64,000 nucleotides of DNA, from contig CP079215.1 of the NCBI GenBank assembly GCA_019316985.1, positions 3,472,001 through 3,536,000 of the forward strand, written 5' to 3'. A model generated the notes under the pieces. The model worked only from the letters and a program-made list of their open reading frames with translations. It did not search any database and was not told where the DNA came from. This stretch comes from Paraniabella defluvii. GTDB lineage: Bacteria; Bacteroidota; Bacteroidia; Chitinophagales; Chitinophagaceae. Both the position numbers and the translations under genes were made by a program. This document shows, piece by piece, positions 33,485 through 41,444 of this stretch (position 1 is its first letter; the number at the start of each line of letters is the position of its first letter).

Positions 33485-33607
33485 ATCCCGGGTCATCTTT
33501 TCTGCAGGCCCGCTCCGGCGGAGACTATCATTCTTTATTTAAGAAATAGCCCCGGCCGCCCGGCGCTTTACTGAACGCATTGGTAAAGCAGTGCGTGCTG
33601 CTGTTTT

Positions 33608-33683
33608 ACGATCCAGATTGACAGTCTGGTGTTCTACCATTGAACTACCCGGCTTGACCGGGGCGGGATTCGAACCCGCAACT
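33608..33683 (-). tRNA. Circularly permuted tRNA-Asp(GUC)-like unit
   Basis: On the minus strand the order is T-arm GCGGG-TTCGAAT-CCCGC (33663-33679), 3' acceptor strand CCCGGTC (33656-33662), one A, 5' acceptor strand AGCCGGG (33648-33654), TA, D-arm GTTC-AATGGTA-GAAC (33631-33645), and anticodon arm CCAGA-CTGTCAA-TCTGG (33613-33629) with GTC at 33620-33622. Joining the 3' end (AT...) to the 5' end (...AGTT) in the variable loop restores a standard tRNA: U8, GG in the D-loop, U33, A37, TTC in the T-loop. The acceptor strands pair in five Watson-Crick pairs plus a G-U. No linear tRNA can be drawn here. RtcB-type ligation would be needed to close it. Confidence 0.65.
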
Positions 33684-33758
33684 ACTCTGTTGCTCTACCT
33701 GATTGAGCTATTTCGTACGAAACGAAAGGGGGAGTCGAACCCCGACACACAGAACTGG
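33684..33758 (-). ncRNA. Second circularly permuted tRNA-like unit
   Basis: The order is the same: anticodon 3' strand TCTGT (33749-33753), GTGT, T-arm CGGGG-TTCGACT-CCCCC (33728-33744), 3' acceptor TTTCGTT (33721-33727), three-base linker, 5' acceptor TACGAAA (33711-33717), TA, D-arm GCTC-AATCAGGTA-GAGC (33692-33708), A, and anticodon 5' strand ACAGA (33686-33690). Six of seven acceptor pairs and all five anticodon-stem pairs form. The ends fall in the anticodon loop. Joining GT to CCAGT would give a 7-base loop with U33 and anticodon CCA (Trp), but the exact ends are unknown. It directly abuts the Asp unit. Confidence 0.55.
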
Positions 33759-33891
33759 CGCCATGCTTCGTGTATCCATAACAGCATACAGAACGTTACT
33801 ACGCCTGCACTGCGCTGCTCTTATACAGCCACCTGGTTTATGTATACCGCAGCTATAGCTAATTTTGCCTTCCGGCAATATCTTTGATCAA

Positions 33892-33960
33892 AGAACTTTT
33901 GTCACTCTTATGGGATTTGAACCCATACTTCGCATTGCGACAGACCGGCTCTAAATGCGC
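33892..33960 (-). ncRNA. Third T-arm-bearing tRNA-like element
   Basis: A clean T-arm ATGGG-TTCAAAT-CCCAT lies at 33911-33927, followed by AAGAGTG, ACAAA and AGTTCTT; the two 7-mers pair with two G-U wobbles, the same hairpin layout as the other units. Upstream, TTTAGAGCCGGTCTG and the small hairpin TCGC-AAT-GCGA replace a normal anticodon arm. Downstream there is a TTGCC-GGAA-GGCAA hairpin but no D-arm of normal sequence. I cannot assign an anticodon. Confidence 0.4.
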
Positions 33961-34126
33961 TTCCCTACTTATCTATAGACTTTCGGTGCAACTGCAAAAT
34001 CTATTCGTATAAACGCAAGGTCTAAACGGTATCATCCGGCCACTCCACGGTTACGTTTAACTTTTACCGCAGCACTTCCCTTTGTGCTAAAGAGCGATTG
34101 TTTTGTTAAACAAAGATTTGTCTTCT

Positions 34127-34149
34127 ACTATGCAATCATTTTGCACAGT
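34127..34149 (+). promoter_or_regulatory. Operator/promoter of the WYL regulator, shared with the tRNA-like array
   Basis: ACTATGCAA-TCATT-TTGCACAGT is the third copy of the inverted repeat; symmetry extends to 11 of 12 bases per arm. TTG is followed by 19 bases and TATTTTTC, a good -33/-7 pair for the WYL gene. On the other strand AATCTTTG, just outside the repeat, could serve as -7 for the tRNA-like transcript, so one site may control both directions. Confidence 0.7.
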
Positions 34150-34182
34150 AGAAATTATTCTTTATTTTTCTTAAAAAAGTTC

Positions 34183-35165
34183 ATGCCTGTTAATCGAAAT
34201 GCATTGATCCGTTATAGAACGATCGATAAATGTCTTCAAAACCGTCGTCGTAAATGGACCATTGAAAATTTGATGGATGCCTGCTCAGATGCCTTATACG
34301 AATATGAAGGCATCGATAAACCGATCAGTTTGCGTACCATTCGAATGGACTTAAACGCCATGCGAAGTGATAAGCTGGGTTACAATGCACCTATTATTGT
34401 CATCGATAAAAAGTATTACACTTACGAAGACCCGGATTACGCGATCACCGATATTCCCCTCACCACACAGGATTTGGGTGTGTTGCAGGAAATATCCCAG
34501 TTGCTTCGCCAGTTCAAAGGTTTCAGCCATTTTAATGAAATGAATGAAATGCTGTATAAACTGGAGGATAAGATCTATAGTGAGCACCACGATCAGCATG
34601 CTGTTATTGATTTTGAAAAGAATGAGCAGCTTACCGGTATCGACTGGCTGGATCCCCTGCATAAGGCAATCATCAATAAACAAACATTGAAGCTTACTTA
34701 TCAATCTTTCAAAGCCCGGCAGGCAGCGGATATTGTACTGTATCCTTATTTATTAAAAGAGTACCGCAACCGCTGGTTCCTGCTGGCTATGAACCGCAAG
34801 GGGAAGGAGATTGCTATTTTTGCATTAGACAGGATACAGGCCATTGCTTTATTACCTGAAGAGCCTTATCGCCTGCATCGCAGTTTTCACCCGCAGCTCT
34901 ATTTTAAAGATATCGTTGGGATAACCCGCAATATAGGAGATAGCCCCATAGAAATTACTTTTTAGCCAATGCTATCCAGGCGCCTTATATCAAAACCAAG
35001 CCTATTCACGCCTCTCAAACTATTGTGGAGCAAACCAAAGATGGCATCATCTTTTCCATTACCGTAATTCCCAATTTTGAGCTCGAACGCGAGCTGATTG
35101 GTTTTGGTGAAGGCCTTACTGTTCTGACGCCCCGTTTTTTTGTTCAGCGAATTAAGAAAAAGTAA
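34183..35165 (+). CDS. WYL-domain transcriptional regulator
   Basis: About 327 residues with one indel near 34960. I choose MPVNRNALIRYRTID at 34183 as start because the upstream extension covers the promoter. An N-terminal helix-turn-helix (RYRTIDKCLQNRRRKWTIENLM; RTIRMDLNAMRSD) is followed by a WYL domain with PLHKAIINKQTLKLTYQSF, LYPYLLKEYRNRWFLLAMN and FALDRIQAI. The repaired tail (ELERELIGFGEGLTVLTPRFF) is the WCX extension. WYL domains sense nucleic acid or nucleotide ligands; such regulators often control RNA-repair and defence genes. It probably binds the three inverted repeats, including its own. Confidence 0.88.
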
Positions 35166-35370
35166 AATTGCTGTATGATAACTATTTTGCAGAAACCAAT
35201 GAATGATCAGTAATAGAGATCGAGATGTACGAATTCCATTGATCCTATGGGACTGATTGTTGTACAGAATGCACGAATACACTTATAGAATATCAGCAAT
35301 CAAAGCATAATCATCATTCGTGCATTCGCGGCAATAATCTTCAGCATCTAATTATATACATCATTTTCTA

Positions 35371-36438
35371 TTATGTTTTACCGCTCATCCTAAACCCAAT
35401 TGCCTTTTGATCTTCAACTGGTTCGGCTGCCGTATGTTGGTTGGCGATCTCTGCGATGGTCATCGGCTCATTGATCAGGGTGTCGAACCCTAAATGCTTG
35501 CTCAATACCTGTGCTTTATTAATGCCCAGCTTTCCAAACTCGTACCGGGCGATCAACCTTCCTTTTCTTAATAGTGCGCTGTCGATGGCCGATAAGGAGC
35601 TGTTAAACGTGCAAATGATCTGTACATTGAGAAAATCGGCCAGAAGACCATCTGATACATTCAACAGGTTAGACACGGCACTGTTACTGTTATATTTCCG
35701 GCTCATAATAATCTGCTCTGCATCTTCTATAATGAGTACCGTTTCGGGATTGTTGACTAAGAGTTCTATAAAATCCGGGTTGGTAATATTACCTGCAACA
35801 GAGGGTGACAGAAACAGCACCCGTTTTTTTATCTTTCCAACCAGGTGTCGCAGGTAAGTGGTTTTGCCGGTACCCGGTAACCCGTGTAATAATACAATAC
35901 CTTTATCCTTCTTGCTTTTCAGGCGTTTCACTATAGTGGCATCTACCTCTTTGAAATCATCTTCATAAAACAGTTCCAGGTCTAACCTGGTCCTCTTTAT
36001 TTCCATTTCTCTTAAGAACATGCGACTTCCCTGCTGAATAACGAGGTTGATCTCCAGTGGCTGTCTTTTGTTGCGCTCCTGGAAACTTTTTAGCAAAGTA
36101 GTAAGTTTCATGATCAGATCACTCTGGTTGCCGTCGTGCAATATTTCGCAATAGCTGTCATCGAGCTCTACGATACAGGCATTATTCAACAGGAAGACAG
36201 CTTTACTGTATTGATACTTTCCTTTAGCCCTTTTAAACCAATGTTGTTGGTATATCTGAGCCGTATATGCCGTGAGCAATTCTTTTACTTGGGAGAAAGC
36301 CCTGGCTCCGTCTACCTGGTGCATATAGTGTGTGCTGGGAATATGGCTGAACTCATGCATGTACAGCACGCGTGTATCTATCTAGCTTCCGTCAAAGATG
36401 CCATTCAGGTTCATTATTTTTTGTTCTGTTGATTTCAT
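35371..36438 (-). CDS. AAA-type ATPase of the RNA-repair island
   Basis: 355 codons if read from MKSTEQKIMNLNG at 36438. The N-terminal 150 residues have no recognised fold. The ATPase domain has Walker A VLLHGLPGTGKTTYL, Walker B TVLIIEDAEQI, sensor-1-like VQIICTFNSSL and an arginine-rich end (LLRKGRLIARYEFGKLG). The sequence has an in-frame TAG at codon 19 (36382-36384); starting at the GTG at 36369 avoids it. The upstream start overlaps the YkuK-like stop in an ATGA, which favours coupling. It could remodel RNA-protein complexes or the slipin assembly. Confidence 0.8.
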
Positions 36439-36913
36439 TGTACCATTTTATTAGCGCAACTGGTGCTGGCAAATGCATATGGCTTTGCACGGAATGCAAA
36501 TCCCTGGCCTGTTACAAAAACCATTGCTTCTTTTACTGCGTCATTACTTTTAAAATAGGTGTCAGTATTGATATCGGCATGTATTTCGAATGGTGTGCAA
36601 AATGCGTTGAATATACCATGCAACTCAAAAGCGACATCCATACTTTTGTTTACTTCGGATAGCATCCGTTCTTTAATGCTCATCTTGTACCTGATCTTTT
36701 CGGAGCGGATCAACATGAATCCGCCTTTCCCTTTCCTGATAAATACAATTACGGTGGCAAAGGCGGTTTCACTACCTTTAACCTGGCTGTCTGTACCTAT
36801 GCAAACTTTTATGTCATGGCCGGCGGCTGCTTCCAGCGCCAGCCGTGCTTTACAGCCTCCTTAATAGAATGCTGCAATCTCGTTCCGTTTAATGTACGCC
36901 ATTGCTGTTTCAT
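36435..36913 (-). CDS. YkuK-type RNase-H-like protein (DUF458)
   Basis: About 159 residues with one indel near 36850. Repaired text reads SIKEAVKARLALEAAAGHDI, then KVCIGTDSQVKGSETAFATVIVFI, with IGTDSQ as the first acidic RNase-H motif. Later acidic positions are in CTPFEIHADINTDTYFKSNDAV. The family is predicted to be an RNase-H-fold nuclease, experimentally little known. It follows the four tRNA genes on the same strand and is coupled to the AAA gene, so it may act on tRNA ends. Confidence 0.75.
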
Positions 36914-36937
36914 GTTTTTAATGTTAAATATTATTAG

Positions 36938-37010
36938 TGGTGCCCAAAGGATTCGAACCTTCTTTGACGGATTTTCAATCCGCTGCATAGACCCTCTCTG
37001 CCAAAGCACC
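36938..37010 (-). tRNA. tRNA-Phe(GAA)
   Basis: A 73-base cloverleaf: acceptor GGTGCTT/GGGCACC with G-U pairs near the base, D-arm with GGG in the loop, anticodon arm GCGGA-TTGAAAA-TCCGT, T-arm GAAGG-TTCGAAT-CCTTT, and discriminator A. No CCA encoded. It is the tRNA nearest the YkuK-like gene. Confidence 0.85.
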
Positions 37011-37063
37011 TTTTGTATCATTGAGTTGCCAACTCTTTTTTTTTTTATATTCTTTTTATGTTG

Positions 37064-37134
37064 TTGGCTTAGCAGGAGTCGAACCCGCATCTCTTCATCC
37101 GTATTGAAGTATTCTGTCATTAAACTATAAGCCA
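37064..37134 (-). tRNA. tRNA-Arg(ACG)
   Basis: A 71-base cloverleaf: perfect acceptor TGGCTTA/TAAGCCA, anticodon arm CTTCA-ATACGGA-TGAAG, T-arm GCGGG-TTCGACT-CCTGC, discriminator A. The D-arm is weak (GTTT-AATGACA-GAAT) and lacks the GG pair, unlike a housekeeping tRNA. ACG is the anticodon cut by colicin D in E. coli. Confidence 0.8.
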
Positions 37135-37140
37135 GTTTTG

Positions 37141-37231
37141 TACGGCTTTCAGATTTGAACTGAAAACGATCATCCGCTACTTACCTTTCAAAAAGAAAGG
37201 GGATGAACATGTTGCCATTACACTAAGCCGT
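37141..37231 (-). tRNA. Unusual tRNA-like gene with elongated anticodon arm (UUU loop)
   Basis: Acceptor ACGGCTT/AAGCCGT is perfect and the T-arm TTCAG-TTCAAAT-CTGAA is standard. The D-arm is TGT-AATGGCA-ACA. The middle is odd: TCATCC and GGATGA form an outer stem that encloses CCTTT-CTTTTTG-AAAGG, a 7-base loop reading UUU (Lys), followed by TAAGTAGC. The arm is thus about 20 bases longer than normal. It is 91 bases long, with no normal long variable arm. It could be a decoy, or a precursor with an insertion removed and religated by RtcB. Confidence 0.55.
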
Positions 37232-37235
37232 ATTG

Positions 37236-37308
37236 GTTGACACCGGGACCCGAACCCTGTTCTCCATATTCACAATATGGCGCTTTAACCTGTTAAGCCA
37301 GGACCAAC
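37236..37308 (-). tRNA. tRNA-His(GUG)
   Basis: A 73-base cloverleaf with an extra 5' G opposite C73, the tRNA-His identity pair. Anticodon arm CCATA-TTGTGAA-TATGG; D-arm GCTT-AACAGGTTA-AAGC. The T-arm (CAGGG-TTCGGGT-CCCGG) and acceptor contain a mismatch or a one-base error. It is the first tRNA of this group. Confidence 0.8.
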
Positions 37309-37411
37309 ATGATGAATGATCCCGGGGTGAAAAGATCGCATGGCCTCCTGCATCCTGCGGCCCATGCTGATCGTTCACTGCCATGTTTATCAGGTGTTTT
37401 CATGCAGGTTG

Positions 37412-37552
37412 TCAACGGAGCTGTATTTCGGCCGGATGCCTGCTGTCTTCATGGGCTGCATGAGATTCAGGCATTGCTTCATTCGTGCCTTCTTTTCTTA
37501 AAAGAATTCTTAATAGATGGTAGATCCCCATAATAATTAATAAGTACATCAT
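37412..37552 (-). CDS. Small membrane peptide upstream of the tRNA genes
   Basis: 46 codons starting MMYLLIIMGIYHLLRILLRK, one hydrophobic helix with basic end, then an acidic, His-rich tail (EAMPESHAAHEDSRHPAE). The frame sits between a terminator and the tRNA-His gene. I see no known family. It may be a real small protein or chance. Confidence 0.35.
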   Translation of the reverse strand: MMYLLIIMGIYHLLRILLRKEGTNEAMPESHAAHEDSRHPAEIQLR

Positions 37553-37565
37553 AGCGTTTGTTTTT

Positions 37566-37599
37566 AAAATAAAAACCCGATCTGAAACAGACCGGGTTT
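37566..37599 (-). terminator. Terminator hairpin upstream of the tRNA group
   Basis: On the minus strand AAACCCGGTCTG-TTT-CAGATCGGGTTT is followed by TTATTTT. It would stop transcripts coming from the leader region before the tRNA genes. Confidence 0.6.
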
Positions 37600-37812
37600 A
37601 CTCAATGATAGGTGTATGAAACTATCACCTTGAAGGAGGAGTCCGGTTCTGTAGTATATTATTTGGTTTTATGAAGGCAAAGTATATCCATTCAGCAGTA
37701 AAGTATACTGTTGTGCCAGCTTCATAAAAGCAATGCCTGTTGTGTCGGGTATTGTTATTTTTAGGCTTACATAAAATCATTTTTCAGTTCCTGTTTTTGA
37801 TTTGCCGGGCAG

Positions 37813-37841
37813 AAAAAAAGCCCCGCCTGTTGGGGCGGGGC
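37813..37841 (-). terminator. Strong terminator after the leader peptide
   Basis: GCCCCGCC-CCAACA-GGCGGGGC followed by seven T on the minus strand, one of the best intrinsic terminators in the window. It lies 24 bases after the stop of the 30-codon frame. Confidence 0.8.
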
Positions 37842-37864
37842 CTGTATGTCCTCAATGCTTTTCG

Positions 37865-37957
37865 TTAATAAACTGCATGATACATCAATACCCCAGCCCC
37901 GCTGTAGCCTAACGGGCTAAAGCATTTGGCTGAATTAATATGTATTGTGCGTTGCAT
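37865..37957 (-). CDS. 30-codon leader-like peptide
   Basis: The frame starts MQRTIHINSAKC, continues FSPLGYSGAGVLMYHAVY and stops 24 bases before the strong terminator. The layout (short open frame, then terminator, then more genes on the same strand) is that of an attenuator or a small-RNA gene. The peptide matches nothing I know. Confidence 0.4.
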   Translation of the reverse strand: MQRTIHINSAKCFSPLGYSGAGVLMYHAVY

Positions 37958-38426
37958 TGTTATTGTTTTTATTTGCTTAGCAAAGGTGAAATAAATTTTT
38001 CAAACTAACTAAATTTCTAAAAAAATCCGAAAGTTTTTTCTTAATACTACAAAGAAGAAAAGGTAACCGTTACCTTTCGGAAAAATAAAAAATATTGCAG
38101 GCCTGCTATTATATAGCAACCCTGTTGATTATACTATTATAAACCTGCGCCGGCCTTTTCATAATACAGTTAATAAGCAATATCGGAGTTGGATATAACA
38201 TGAGCCATTTGTTGATAATGTCCCCGCTTTCAATTTTGTACCAATCAGGTCGCAAGTAATGCCCGGAGCTTTACCTGCTTGGAGTGCAAAGGAAATTATT
38301 CTGATGTAGCTCCGGTGAAATGCGAATAAGGTATTTAATCATAAAATTCCTGTAAATATTTGCAAAGATTTTGTTGTAAACCAATACAGTTTTAATTTTC
38401 CTGTTTTCGAACCGAATTGATAACAG
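37958..38426. other. Intergenic region between divergent transcripts
   Basis: About 470 bases, AT-rich at its left end (AAATTTCTAAAAAAATCCG), without a convincing gene. It should hold the promoter of the minus-strand leader/tRNA group and that of the plus-strand MG2 gene. CACCTTTGC on the minus strand near 37985 resembles a -7 element. Confidence 0.45.
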
Positions 38427-40811
38427 ATGAATTATAGAATTTTGATGTTCAAATGCTGTCTGCTTTTTGCTGCTGTATTGCTCTCAGGAGCTGTGTATGC
38501 GCAAAATGTAGTGGCACAGCTGGAAAATTATGCCACTAAGTTCAGCCCTGAACGGGCATACCTGCACTACGATAAATCGTCTTACTTTCCCGGTGAAACC
38601 ATCTGGTTTAAAGCTTACCTGCTAAACGAGGTAGGTACGGCTACAGAGAGCAAAAACTTTTATGTAGACTGGATCGATGATAAAGGGAAGATCCTCCAAC
38701 ATACAGTAGCTCCCTGGTAGATGGACGTACCAACGGGCAGTTTGATATCCCGGCAGAATACACCGGTCGGTATATATCTGTAAAAGCATATACCAGCTGG
38801 ATGTTGAATTTCGACTCCTCTTTCCTGTATAAAAAGACGATCCATATTTTAAACAAGGATTCGCTGAAAGCGATGCAGAAACCGGTGATCAAACCCGTGC
38901 TGGATTTCTTTCCCGAAAGTGGTGATTTGGTCTCAGGGTTTCCTAATAAAGTAGCTTTTAAAGCTATCGACCAGTGGGGCCGGCCGGTGAAAATAAAGGG
39001 TATAGTAACGGGGAGTGATGGTAAAGCTGTTGACAGCCTCCGGGTTCAACACGATGGTATGGGCTTTGTGCTGCTGAGTCCATCTGCCGGGTCTTCCTTC
39101 ACTGCAAAATGGAGAGACGAGCAGAATAAAGAATACACAACGCCGTTCCCGGAGGTTAAAAAAGCGGTGCGCATTTGCAGGTAAAGGTTTCGCCGGGTAA
39201 AAGAGAATTCAGGGTCAACCTTTCTCCCGATATTGCTGCTGCGTCAGACAGCGTTTACCTGGTGGGTACCATGTATCAGCATCCTGTATTTACCATAACC
39301 AAGTCAACAAAAGGCGATATTATGGGGATAGTGCCTACCGCCAATTTGCCTTATGGCGTTTTAACAATTACGGTGCTGGATAAAACGTGGAAACCGCTGG
39401 CAGAGCGTATCACTTATATTGATAACAATGCGCCTTATATTTTTAAGCCTGAAATGGAAGTGGTGCGCTGGGGATTGAGCTATCGCGCACGCGATGAGGT
39501 GAAGATCACCGTTCCGGAGAATGTGGCTTCTTCATTATCTGTATCAGTAACCGATTTAAGCATTGACGCGGATAGCAGCGATAATATATTGTCCACCCTG
39601 ATGCTTACCAGCGAGCTGAAGGGCAAAGTGCATAATGCTGCCTGGTATTTTACCAATCCTTCTGAAGATAAGCAGCAGAAACTGGATCTAGTTATGTTAA
39701 CTAACGGCTGGCGCCGGATTAACTGGCAGCAAATTGCTTCCGGTACCATTCCTAAGGTGATTTACCCGAGAGATACCTCGTATATGTCTTTATCGGGTAC
39801 TGTAACCGGCATCATGCCCGGGTCGATAGGTGACGGCGCGGCCGCCATGATGATCCTGACACAGAAAAACCAGCAGAACAAAATGTTGCTGGTGCCGGTA
39901 CAAAGAAACGGCACTTTTAATGATCCTCGGTGATACTTTTTGATACCGCCCAGGTTTATTACCAGTTTCAGGACAAAAATCTTAAAGGCGCCACCGCGCA
40001 GTTTTTACCCAATAAGCTGCGCACGCCTCCTGTAGGCAGGTTTTACAGTAATTCAATATTCCCCGATACCAGCGGACTATGGAGGCACCTGCAGCTTTCC
40101 GCTGAGTTTAGTGATAATATACAAAGAAGCAAGTATAAAGAACTGGAAGCTGTTACCATTCAGGCTAAGGCCAAGCCCGTGATCGATCAGATGGACGAAA
40201 AATATTCATCCGGGTTGTTCAGTGGCGGCGATGCCATCCGTTTTGACCTGATCAATGATAAGTTTGCAATGGTGGGCGATATATTTACTTATCTGCAGGG
40301 CAAAGTGGCGGGGCTGCAGATTTCCGGTCAGGGTGCCGGTGCTACTTTAAGCTGGCGCGGCGGCAGCCCGCAGTTGTATGTAGACGAAGTACCTTCCGAT
40401 GTAAGCATGGTGTCTTCTATCAATATAACCGACGTGGCATTTATCAAGGCCTTCCGTCCGCCATTTATGGGGGGCTTTAACGGAGGTAATGGAGCCATTG
40501 CAATATATACCAGGAGAGGTGATGATGTAAAACGTGATCCGGGCGCCGGTATACCAAGCGCCAGGGTTGAAGGGTATACCAATATCCGGGAGTTTTATTC
40601 GCCCAAGTACCTTACCACTGAGCCCGCGCCCGGGGCCGACAGGGATGTAAGAACAACCCTTTACTGGAATCCTAACGTTATTATCGATCCGCGAACCAAA
40701 CAGGCCGTAATTTCATTTTATAATAATGACGTAACAGACGCTTTCAGAGTAGTGATAGAAGGAATGACCGAAGATGGCAAAATTGCGCACCTTGAAGAGC
40801 GGATGGAATAG
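38427..40811 (+). CDS. Large secreted MG2-domain/TonB-plug protein
   Basis: About 795 residues with indels near 38712, 39168 and 39928. A signal peptide ending GAVYAQ leads into an MG2-like macroglobulin domain (YLHYDKSSYFPGETIWFKAYLL), then further beta-sandwich repeats (WKPLAERITYIDNN; LTNGWRRINWQ). The C-terminal part has a plug-like stretch: DIFTYLQGKVAGLQISGQGA, LYVDEVPSDVSMVSSINITD and GAIAIYTRRGDD. No barrel follows. The type is common in Bacteroidota next to receptors; the function is unknown. Confidence 0.7.
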
Positions 40812-40881
40812 CGAATAAGGTATTAACAGAAATGGAAAAGTCCGGGGAGAATAGCTTGCCGGGACTTTTTATGTTGCGGAA

Positions 40882-41347
40882 CTAAGGCAATAACTCAACA
40901 CCATCTAATACGATAGATTCTGCATTAATACCGAGGCTGATAGAGCCTGCATAGTCGTAGTTGTAAGGTGAATACGACTCAGAAATGCTCGATATCATAG
41001 CTTTTTTGAGCAGGGTTTCTTTTTAGCATCCTTCCCGTAGTTATCCGTCATGGTAACCAGGATGTCGTAAGTGGCTTTTTTGTTTTTGATAGCGAGCAGT
41101 AGATCCTTATCCAGTTTAACCGGTGTAACGGAGTAATAAATGTATTTTTAGGTGCGTAAGAACTGTCTTCTTCATAAACTTCTCTGTTAATACTATAACT
41201 GGCTGAAGCCAGCACCGTTTTAACGGTTTTACCATTCAATGTAAAGCTCATTTCAATGGAATAGCGTTTTTCATTCTGCGCTTCTAAATGACTGGTCCAT
41301 AAGGTTAATAACAGCAGGATGACAGATAAGGTAAACTGTTTTTTCAT
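40882..41347 (-). CDS. Secreted protein with Hcp/TssD-like features
   Basis: About 155 residues with indels near 41115 and 41025. Signal peptide (MKKQFTLSVILLLLTLWTSHLEAQ), then FTLNGKTVKTVLASASYSINREVYEE, which resembles the first strands of Bacteroidota TssD (Hcp) proteins. The repaired end reads TLLKKAMISSISESYSPYNY and GSISLGINAESIVLDGVELL. TssD has no signal peptide, so this is at best a distant relative used in the periplasm or outside. Confidence in the family is low. Confidence 0.5.
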
Positions 41348-41444
41348 TTGTCGACTTTTGAGTATTAGATAATTGGCAACGAAAATATATTTTTCCTATT
41401 CAGCGCCGGTAATCTTATTACCTTTGAATACATTATTTTTTTAT

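Noticed and set aside
33317..33600. Possible TROVE/Ro60 gene between slipin and the tRNA-like units
   Set aside because: A Ro60 partner would fit an RNA-repair system, but no frame shows TROVE or vWA motifs; only a short KAPGGRGYFLNKE-like end is visible and cannot be assigned.
33591..33887. Plus-strand open frame of 98 codons over the tRNA-like array
   Set aside because: It reads the antisense of two T-arms and D-arms (the GFEPA and ESNPD stretches are the reverse of T-loops) and shows no protein family.
33541..34080. Ordinary linear tRNA genes on the minus strand
   Set aside because: I tried to draw linear cloverleaves. The T-arms have no matching 5' acceptor upstream, while they pair with the strand directly downstream in at least two units, so the permuted model fits better.
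34962..35282. Minus-strand frame of 106 codons opposite the WYL C-terminus
   Set aside because: The plus strand encodes the WCX extension of the WYL protein there; the minus frame is its shadow.
37309..37533. Plus-strand frame of 74 codons right of the tRNA group
   Set aside because: It has no family features and overlaps the minus-strand small frame, which fits the direction of the transcript better.
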